NCBI GenBank assembly: GCA_028287205.1
Contig: JAQBQC010000364.1
Location: 1-15,690 of the forward strand
DNA: 15,690 bases
Origin: Gemmatimonadota bacterium
GTDB taxonomy: Bacteria > Gemmatimonadota > Gemmatimonadetes > Gemmatimonadales > Gemmatimonadaceae
Direction: 5' to 3'
The position numbers and the translations under genes were made by a program. This document shows, one piece after another, positions 7,615-13,206 of this stretch; position 1 is the stretch's first letter, and the number at the start of each line of letters is the position of its first letter. Under the pieces are notes generated by a model. It was not told the DNA's origin. It saw nothing but the letters and a program-made list of their open reading frames with translations, and did no database searches.

Positions 7615-8888
7615 TGTTGCCTATGGAATTGGCCCGACCTGCGATCGAGGTTCAGCGCGAGCGCGCCGAGCGACTGCTGAATGGCGTGCGAGCGGCGGTG
7701 CTCTCGATGCTCACGCTGGCAGCGTTCGTGTACGCGCCGCACATCCCGCTTTCCGTGCAGCGCGCCAACTGGCTGGTGCTGATACCGACGCTCGCCTGGT
7801 CGCTCGCCCAGTTCTGGCTCGACGCGCGTCGCAATCTCCGCGAGCAGCCGCTGCCCCAATGGGTGGCGTTCGTGAATCCGTTCGTGGACATCACGGCGGT
7901 GACGGCAATCCTCCTGGGCTACAGCTTCGCGAAGCCGGGAGCGCTGGCGCTCAAGTCCCCGATCTTTCTCGCGTACTTCGTGATCCTCGCTGCGCGGCCG
8001 ATCGCGTCGTCAACGCGCAAGGCGGCCGCCGCGGCGACGCTCGTCGTGGTGGAGTACACCACGCTCGTTGCGATCCTCCTGCTCGGCGGACGCGTGCCGA
8101 TGACGGACAGCCCCATCATCGCCAGCGGCACGGCGGCAGTGTCGTTTCTGGACGAGGGCGCGAAGATTCTGCTGCTGGTAGTCGCCGGCGCGATCGCGAC
8201 GTACGCGACCTCGTGGCACGAGCGGCTCGCGGAGACGTACTATCGCGAATCGCAGGAGCGAGAGGATCTGCGCGTCGCTCTCGCCCAGGCGCAGCTGCGC
8301 AGTCTGCGGCTGCAGCTCAATCCACACTTTCTCTTCAACACGATGAATGGGATCGTGGCGCTGATCCCGAGCGACCCGCGATCGGCGGAGCGAATGCTCA
8401 CGGGGCTGAGCGATTTTCTGCGGCTGTCGCTCCACAACGCGGGAGAGCAGGAAGTGCCGCTCGAGCGTGAGATTCTACTGCTCGAGCGCTACGTGATGAT
8501 CCAGCAGCTGCGCTTTCAGGATCGCCTGCGCATCTCGATCACCGTCGATCCCGCGGCGAATCGCGCGCTCGTGCCGAATCTGCTGCTGCAGCCTCTCGCG
8601 GAAAATGCCATCCGGCACGGACTCAGCCCGCGCGCGTGCGGCGGGAAGCTCGAGATCCTCGCACACCGGCAGGGTGACACCGTGCAGCTCGCGGTGATCG
8701 ATGACGGCGTGGGATGTGAGCTGAACGCGCCGAACGAGCTGCCGAAGGGCATCGGCTTGAGCAACATTCGAGAGCAGCTCGAACGGCTGTATGGAGAGCT
8801 GCACACGTTTGCCGTGACGACCGCGCCCAATGCGGGCTTCGCGGTTCGAATCTCGATTCCATATCACACCGGAGAGGAGCAGTCGTGA
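7611..8888 (+). CDS. LytS/YpdA-type sensor histidine kinase
   Basis: A protein of 425 residues. The N-terminal half has about five to six hydrophobic helices (roughly residues 27-42, 53-70, 87-103, 117-128, 141-158 and 184-199), followed by a short coiled segment and the His_kinase domain: LRLQLNPHFLFNTMNGI with phospho-acceptor H239. The ATPase part shows ENAIRHG (331-337), IDDGVG (363-368) and GIGLSN (380-385). This kinase class pairs with LytTR regulators, and the next gene is one. The start ATG 7611 was chosen for its ATGA overlap; the frame stays open far upstream but only as a shadow of the two preceding genes. The signal sensed is unknown; no periplasmic domain is visible, so sensing probably happens in the membrane. 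Confidence 0.93.
   Translation: MMLPMELARPAIEVQRERAERLLNGVRAAVLSMLTLAAFVYAPHIPLSVQRANWLVLIPTLAWSLAQFWLDARRNLREQPLPQWVAFVNPFVDITAVTAILLGYSFAKPGALALKSPIFLAYFVILAARPIASSTRKAAAAATLVVVEYTTLVAILLLGGRVPMTDSPIIASGTAAVSFLDEGAKILLLVVAGAIATYATSWHERLAETYYRESQEREDLRVALAQAQLRSLRLQLNPHFLFNTMNGIVALIPSDPRSAERMLTGLSDFLRLSLHNAGEQEVPLEREILLLERYVMIQQLRFQDRLRISITVDPAANRALVPNLLLQPLAENAIRHGLSPRACGGKLEILAHRQGDTVQLAVIDDGVGCELNAPNELPKGIGLSNIREQLERLYGELHTFAVTTAPNAGFAVRISIPYHTGEEQS
8875..8879 (+). promoter_or_regulatory. Ribosome binding site of the LytTR regulator
   Basis: AGGAG, 5 bases before GTG 8885, inside the end of the kinase gene. It supports the GTG as the true start. Confidence 0.65.
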
Positions 8889-9697
8889 ACGCGGCCACCG
8901 AGAAGCAGACACCGGCAACAATTCGCGCGCTCGTCGTCGACGACGAGCCCCTCGCGCGCGCACGCATGCGCACGCTGATCGCGGACCATCCGGACATCGA
9001 GATCGTAGGAGAGTGCGGCAACGGCGCCGAAGCGATCCTGGCGATCGAGAAGCACTCGCCCGAGCTCGTCTTCCTCGACATTCAGATGCCGGAGATCGAT
9101 GGCTTCGGCGTGATCGAGGCGGTGGGCGCGGACCGGATGCCACTCGTCATCTTCGTCACGGCGTACGACGAGTACGCGGTGCAGGCGTTCGAGGTGCACG
9201 CGCTCGACTATCTGCTCAAGCCCGTCGAGCGCGAGCGCTTCGCCGAGGCGCTCGGCCGCGCGAAGGCGCGGCTCGCGAGCCCCGGCGCATCGCGCTCGGA
9301 CGCGGGCCCCGACAAGCAGCAACTGCAGGCGCTACTCGAGCATCTGGGACGCAGGCAGCGCCGCGATCTGCGGCTCGCGATCAAGGTCGATGGCCGGTTG
9401 CTGCTCCTGCGCACCGCGGACATCGACTACATCGAGGCGGTGGACAACCACGCGAAGATTCACGTGGGCGCGGACACGCACCTGGTACGCGACACGCTCA
9501 CGCGACTGGAGCAGCGGCTCCCCTCGGCGCGATTTCTCCGCATCCATCGCTCGACGATCGTGAATACCGAGCGCGTGCGCGAGCTGCAGCCGTGGTTCCA
9601 GGGAGACTTTGTTGTGATCCTGCACGATGGCTCGCGTCACACGAGCGGCAGGAGCTACCGGCAGCGGCTGCAGGCGTTCATTCGCGACGCGCTGTAG
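8885..9697 (+). CDS. LytTR-family response regulator
   Basis: A protein of 270 residues. The receiver domain (about 13-125) has the acidic pair D19/D20, phospho-acceptor D65 in LVFLDIQMPEIDG, T92 and K112-P113. After a linker, the LytTR DNA-binding domain (about 160-265) shows DIDYIEAVDNHAKIHV and FLRIHRSTIVN. Such regulators bind two short direct repeats one or two helical turns apart, often just upstream of the -35 box. The GTG start overlaps the kinase stop (GTGA). It is the last gene of the operon and ends 19 bases from a convergent lipoprotein gene. Its targets are not known; direct repeats at 11615-11647 are a candidate. Confidence 0.94.
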   Translation: MNAATEKQTPATIRALVVDDEPLARARMRTLIADHPDIEIVGECGNGAEAILAIEKHSPELVFLDIQMPEIDGFGVIEAVGADRMPLVIFVTAYDEYAVQAFEVHALDYLLKPVERERFAEALGRAKARLASPGASRSDAGPDKQQLQALLEHLGRRQRRDLRLAIKVDGRLLLLRTADIDYIEAVDNHAKIHVGADTHLVRDTLTRLEQRLPSARFLRIHRSTIVNTERVRELQPWFQGDFVVILHDGSRHTSGRSYRQRLQAFIRDAL

Positions 9698-9716
9698 GGG
9701 TCAGCGAGCGCGGTGC

Positions 9717-10346
9717 TCACAGTACGATCAGCGCGCCCTTCATTCCGCCATGAATCGCGCAATGATATCGGTACGTGCCGGCGACGGTGAAGTCGCGAGG
9801 AACCGAGGTGTCCTTCGACAACACGATGTTCGCTACCCTCGCGCCGGGCGGCTGCGAATCCCATGTGACCGTGTGCGCCAACCTGCTGAAGTTCCACCAG
9901 ACCGTGGCCTTGCCATTTCGGCGAGTCACCGATTGAACCTCAGGACCGAACACGAGTGAGGGGACGGCGCCGATGCTCGTGAGATCGATCGGGTAGTCCA
10001 CGAGCACAAACAATGAGCCCGACACCGTCAGCCCCTTGTAGGTCACGGTGTTCGTGACATTCGCGAAGCCACGGCTCACCGCTGTCATCTCGCCGCTCGC
10101 TGGATCTACCTTCACTATCGATGCGTCACTCGAGGACCAGACTCCCGTGGCCGCGATTCGGTGCCCCTCTCGATCCAGGGCTCGATAGTGCATGTCGGGC
10201 CACACCGCGCCAGCCATGAGAAGGGCGTCGCGCGGGTGAACCTCGACCGAGGTCAGCACCTGCTCCGATGATGTCGAGTCTGTCGAGCAACCGAGAAGGA
10301 GAGCTGCGGCAACGCTCGCGCACAGCCTGCGGACGTTCAATCTCAT
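9717..10346 (-). CDS. Lipoprotein with Big_2-like domain and C-terminal cupredoxin (third of array)
   Basis: A protein of 209 residues. A lipobox (ALLLGC, C20) marks it as a lipoprotein. Residues about 31-115 resemble a bacterial Ig-like Big_2 domain (VWSSSDASIVKVDPASGEMTAV, the usual 'W-x-S-S-D-x-x-x-V' pattern). Residues about 120-209 form a cupredoxin domain with putative copper ligands H158 (LAHTVTWDS), C196, H199 and M202 (YHCAIHGGMKG). The start was taken at 10346, which gives a proper signal sequence; an ATG 12 codons upstream (10382) is possible. It lies 39 bases after the preceding cupredoxin gene and is probably co-transcribed. The domain is more diverged than in its two neighbours (WNF in place of WxFQ, extra residues). 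The role is presumably periplasmic electron transfer or copper binding; inferred. Confidence 0.85.
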   Translation of the reverse strand: MRLNVRRLCASVAAALLLGCSTDSTSSEQVLTSVEVHPRDALLMAGAVWPDMHYRALDREGHRIAATGVWSSSDASIVKVDPASGEMTAVSRGFANVTNTVTYKGLTVSGSLFVLVDYPIDLTSIGAVPSLVFGPEVQSVTRRNGKATVWWNFSRLAHTVTWDSQPPGARVANIVLSKDTSVPRDFTVAGTYRYHCAIHGGMKGALIVL

Positions 10347-10385
10347 GTATGCGCTTTTTCCGGTAGGGGCAGCTGGGAACATACC

Positions 10386-10745
10386 TTACTGCACGACGAC
10401 CGTGCCGGTCATCGCCGGATGAATCTCGCAGTGATATGCGTAGGTGCCAGCCACCGAGAAATCGCGACCCACCGATGCGCTCGACGTCGAGCCGATGTTG
10501 GCGACTGCGGCGCCGGACGGTTGCGCGTCCCAGTCAACCCTGTGCGCGGTGCTCTGAAATACCCACGTCACGGTAGCGGCGCCCCCGCTCCGAGTGACCG
10601 TCACCGATTGTGGAGTGAACTGTAGACTCGTGGTAGCGGTGACGGTGCCGGGCTGCGGGGTGGGCGCCGTAGATGAGCTTCCACAAGCCAGAAGTGCCGC
10701 GGCGATAGCGCCGGCTGCGAGAGTGCGTGCAGTTGCACATAGCAT
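10386..10745 (-). CDS. Short cupredoxin lipoprotein (second of array)
   Basis: A protein of 119 residues from ATG 10745. The lipobox is ALLAC (C21), followed by a short Ser/Thr/Pro linker and directly a cupredoxin domain: H68 in STAHRVDWD, C106, H109 and M112 in YHCEIHPAMTG, ending in VVVQ. It lacks the Ig-like domain present in both neighbours. A longer frame upstream to 10823 has no signal-like start and was not used. A GGTGAG ribosome-like sequence lies 10 bases before the ATG. The cupredoxin part is closely similar to that of the upstream gene (AQPSGAAVANIGSTSSASV against SQPSGAAVADIGATSSTEV), so the two arose by duplication. Confidence 0.85.
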   Translation of the reverse strand: MLCATARTLAAGAIAAALLACGSSSTAPTPQPGTVTATTSLQFTPQSVTVTRSGGAATVTWVFQSTAHRVDWDAQPSGAAVANIGSTSSASVGRDFSVAGTYAYHCEIHPAMTGTVVVQ

Positions 10746-10776
10746 TGCGTCGTTGCTCACCGAAAGGGGGTCGTAG

Positions 10777-10806
10777 GGTGACGCGGCGAGTCTCCGCGTG
10801 GTCACC
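10777..10806. repeat. Bulged inverted repeat before the second cupredoxin gene
   Basis: GGTGAC-GCGG, a 7-base loop, CCGC, a 3-base bulge (GTG) and GTCACC. It lies 32-61 bases before the ATG at 10745, in the probable leader. It could be an operator (GGTGAC/GTCACC halves) or an RNA hairpin; nothing here decides. Confidence 0.35.
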
Positions 10807-10840
10807 TCTTTCCCGGCCGGCACGGCACCGCTGGATGGAC

Positions 10841-10874
10841 GAAGGCGCCCGTCACTTCCGAGACGGGAGCCTTC
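10841..10874 (-). terminator. Hairpin terminator after the first cupredoxin gene
   Basis: GAAGGC-g-CCCGTC, an 8-base loop, then GACGGG-a-GCCTTC: two perfect 6-bp stems with one mismatch between. It begins 22 bases after the stop at 10896 on the minus strand. No U-run follows, which is common in high-GC genomes. It would separate the first lipoprotein gene from the next two, or act as a partial attenuator. Confidence 0.6.
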
Positions 10875-10895
10875 ACTGCGTCTGGCCGGTACCCT

Positions 10896-11540
10896 CTACT
10901 GTACGACGACCACGCCCGACATGTTGCTGTGGATGGAGCAGTGATACTGATATGTCCCGGCCACTGTGAAGTCGCGCGGCACCTCCGTGCTGGAAGTCGC
11001 ACCAATGTCGGCGACCGCTGCGCCCGAGGGCTGCGAATCCCAGGTGACCGTGTGCGCGACGTTCTGGAAGGTCCACGTCACCGTGCCGGTGCCGCCGGAT
11101 CTTCCGATGGTGACGCTGTGCGGCGTGAATGCCAGTCCGCTGGTCGCCGTCACGCTGCCACTCGCCGTCGGAGTGACGACCGTGACCTGCGTCGAGCCCG
11201 TATGCGTGACGCTGCCCGCTGTGATCGACGCCGTGATCGTCGAGCTGCCGTTCGCAACGCCCGTGACCACGCCCGACGTCGGATCGACCGTCGCCTTGGT
11301 GAGATCGCTCGACGTCCACGTTGCTGCCGGAGCACCAGCGAAGGTCGCTCCGTTCTGATCCTTGGCGATCGCCGTCAATCCCGTGGTATTGCCCACGGTG
11401 ACCGTCGGCGCGGTGGGCGTCACCGATACGCTTGTGAACACCGGTGTCGGTCCCGTCGTCGATCCACTACTTCCACCACACGCAGCCATCGCCGCGGCCA
11501 CACTCCCGGCGACAATGGTGCGTACAACACTTCGTAACAT
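10896..11540 (-). CDS. Lipoprotein with Big_2-like domain and C-terminal cupredoxin (first of array)
   Basis: A protein of 214 residues from ATG 11540, with GGGAG 8 bases upstream. Lipobox AMAAC (C21), then a Gly/Ser/Thr linker. Residues about 36-122 form a Big_2-type Ig domain (TWTSSDLTKATVDPTSGVVTG). Residues about 126-214 form a cupredoxin domain with H163 (VAHTVTWDS), C201, H204 and M207 (YHCSIHSNMSG). The domain order equals that of the third gene of the array. An earlier ATG 31 codons upstream (11633) would put non-signal sequence first and cross the palindrome at 11568-11585, so it was not used. Regulation: palindrome, promoter candidate and direct repeats lie just upstream. The probable role is periplasmic copper binding or electron transfer at a membrane. 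Confidence 0.87.
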   Translation of the reverse strand: MLRSVVRTIVAGSVAAAMAACGGSSGSTTGPTPVFTSVSVTPTAPTVTVGNTTGLTAIAKDQNGATFAGAPAATWTSSDLTKATVDPTSGVVTGVANGSSTITASITAGSVTHTGSTQVTVVTPTASGSVTATSGLAFTPHSVTIGRSGGTGTVTWTFQNVAHTVTWDSQPSGAAVADIGATSSTEVPRDFTVAGTYQYHCSIHSNMSGVVVVQ

Positions 11541-11567
11541 GGCCTTAACTCCCAGAGAAGGTTTCCC

Positions 11568-11585
11568 AGACTGACACGTCAGTCT
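11568..11585. promoter_or_regulatory. 18-bp palindrome, operator candidate
   Basis: AGACTGAC-AC-GTCAGTCT: perfect 8-base arms with a 2-base centre. It lies 28-45 bases before ATG 11540 and overlaps the candidate -10 box, the position of a repressor site. A two-base loop makes an RNA hairpin or terminator unlikely. The binding protein is unknown. Confidence 0.6.
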
Positions 11586-11608
11586 AGAAGCCCTCACATC
11601 ACCCGCAA
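11581..11608 (-). promoter_or_regulatory. Candidate promoter of the cupredoxin array
   Basis: On the minus strand: TTGCGG (11608-11603), a 16-base spacer, then TAGACT (11586-11581). The -10 box matches four of six bases and the -35 three of six. Transcription would start near 11574, inside the palindrome. Weak by itself but supported by position. Confidence 0.35.
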
Positions 11609-11614
11609 ACCAAT

Positions 11615-11647
11615 CCGGGGCGAACGACCTCACTGCCGGGGCGAACG
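11615..11647. repeat. Two 12-bp direct repeats, 21 bp apart
   Basis: CCGGGGCGAACG at 11615-11626 and again at 11636-11647, with a 9-base gap, giving a 21-bp period (two helical turns). They lie directly upstream of the candidate -35 box, where activators such as LytTR proteins bind. Read on the minus strand each contains CGTTCG, partly like the GTT core of LytTR sites. Confidence 0.5.
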
Positions 11648-11662
11648 CTACTTCGCGCGAGG

Positions 11663-13204
11663 CTACCGGCCGGCCGGCGCATCGGTCCAGGCGCCCCCCA
11701 GCGCCTTGTAAAGCTGCACGCCGGACACGAGCTCCTGCCGCTGCGCCTGGGTTAGTGCCAGCTCGCTATTAAACAGATTCCGTTCGGCGTCGAGCACCTC
11801 GAGATAGCTCGACACGCCATTCTGGTAGCGTCGATTGGCCAGATCGAACGCGCGGCGCAAGGCATCCACCTGTCGCTGTTGCGCGACTGCCTGATCGCGC
11901 GACGTACGAACACCAACGAACGCATCCTCGGCCTCGCGGCGAGCGACGAGCGTTGCCTGCTCGTACGAGAAGCGCGCCTGGTCCGCACGCGCACGCGAGG
12001 CACGAACCTCGTTGCGCAGCGCACCCCCACGGAAGAGCGGAATCGAGAGCCCGCCAAAGATCTGATAGATCTCGCCGTTCTTCTGGAAGGTCTGGTTGAA
12101 GCTGTCGCCCTGCCTTCCATACTGGCTCGACAGCGTTACCGTCGGGAGGAGCGCCGCCTCCGACGCGCCCACGCGCGCATTCGCGGCGACGAGCGCCTCT
12201 TCCGCCTGCCGTACATCCGGACGCCGCGCGATGAGCTCAGCGGGGAGCTCCGTTGGCAGGACGAACGTTCCGAGCACCTCGGTGAGCGACTGCCCGCGCG
12301 CGATCGGCGCCGGTGAATGACCGACGAGAACGCTCAGCGCGTTCTCCTGCTGCGCGATCTGCCGCTGAAAATCCGCGATCGCGACCGCTGAGTTGGCGAC
12401 CTCGGATTCGAATTGACGAACGTCGAGCTCGGAGATGAGCCCCTGCTGATAGCGACGGAGCGCCAGCTTGAGCGTCTCCTGCCGCGACGCCAGCGTGCGC
12501 TGCGAGATCGCGAGATCGAGATCGAGCTCGCGAAGCTGGAGGTATCCCGTCGCCACGTCACTGACGAGTGTGAGGATGACGGACCGGCGTCCTTCCTCGC
12601 TCGACAGATATTCGGCGCGCGCGGCCTGGCTGTTTCGCCGCAGCCGCCCCCAGAAATCGAGCTCCCACTGCAGATTCGCGGTGATCTGCACGACGTTAAA
12701 CGAGATCGACTGGCCGGGCAGAATCTGTACCTTCTCGCGGCCCGCGTTCACTACTCCGTTGACCTGCGGAAAGAACGCTCCCTTCGACACGCCGTACTCC
12801 GCACGGAACTCCGCGATCGTCGCGATCGCAACGCGCACGTCCCGATTGTTGTGCACGGCCGTGTCAATGAGCGCCTGCAGCGCAGGATCCTTGATGAGAG
12901 CGGCCCAACTGAGCCTGGTCTGGGCATCGAGCGCGCGCGACTCGTAGGTCGCGCGCCAATCAGGGCGACGCACGGTCGCTGCACCGGACGGCGTGTCGGC
13001 CTGCGCCGCTGCGGGCGGCGCGATGAGATTCCTGCCGCTCGCCAGCGAATCGAAGAAGGTGCGCGCCGAGTCTTCCGACTTCGATGGCGCACGCCATTCC
13101 GGTGCCGCCTCGACCTGCGGTCGCTTGTACTTCGGTCCGATTGCACATCCGGCGACTGCGAGCAACACGAGCAAACGTGGTGCAGCCTTTCGTAGTACCT
13201 GCAT
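11663..13204 (-). CDS. Outer-membrane factor lipoprotein, NodT/OprM family (TolC-like channel)
   Basis: A protein of 513 residues. The lipobox LAVAGC (C20) is followed by AIGPKYKRP, the typical N-terminus of the NodT/OprM family (C-x-x-G-P-x-Y-x-x-P). Two OEP repeats follow (about 110-290 and 315-500), with helical coiled stretches and family phrases such as LQWELDFWGRLRRNSQAARA, ARRPDVRQAEEALVAANARV and IPLFRGG. Known role: trimeric channel through the outer membrane that completes an RND tripartite pump. It starts two bases after the RND permease stop and is thus the next gene of that operon. The start ATG 13204 gives a good signal peptide. Length is normal for the family. Substrate unknown. 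Confidence 0.95.
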   Translation of the reverse strand: MQVLRKAAPRLLVLLAVAGCAIGPKYKRPQVEAAPEWRAPSKSEDSARTFFDSLASGRNLIAPPAAAQADTPSGAATVRRPDWRATYESRALDAQTRLSWAALIKDPALQALIDTAVHNNRDVRVAIATIAEFRAEYGVSKGAFFPQVNGVVNAGREKVQILPGQSISFNVVQITANLQWELDFWGRLRRNSQAARAEYLSSEEGRRSVILTLVSDVATGYLQLRELDLDLAISQRTLASRQETLKLALRRYQQGLISELDVRQFESEVANSAVAIADFQRQIAQQENALSVLVGHSPAPIARGQSLTEVLGTFVLPTELPAELIARRPDVRQAEEALVAANARVGASEAALLPTVTLSSQYGRQGDSFNQTFQKNGEIYQIFGGLSIPLFRGGALRNEVRASRARADQARFSYEQATLVARREAEDAFVGVRTSRDQAVAQQRQVDALRRAFDLANRRYQNGVSSYLEVLDAERNLFNSELALTQAQRQELVSGVQLYKALGGAWTDAPAGR

Positions 13205-13206
13205 GC

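Noticed and set aside
9698..9718. GAGC-GCGGT-GCTC as a bidirectional terminator between convergent genes
   Set aside because: Only four base pairs and no T-run; too weak to call.
12413..13195. Plus-strand frame of 260 codons opposite the outer-membrane factor gene
   Set aside because: Antisense shadow; no motif and composition typical of reverse-frame high-GC DNA.
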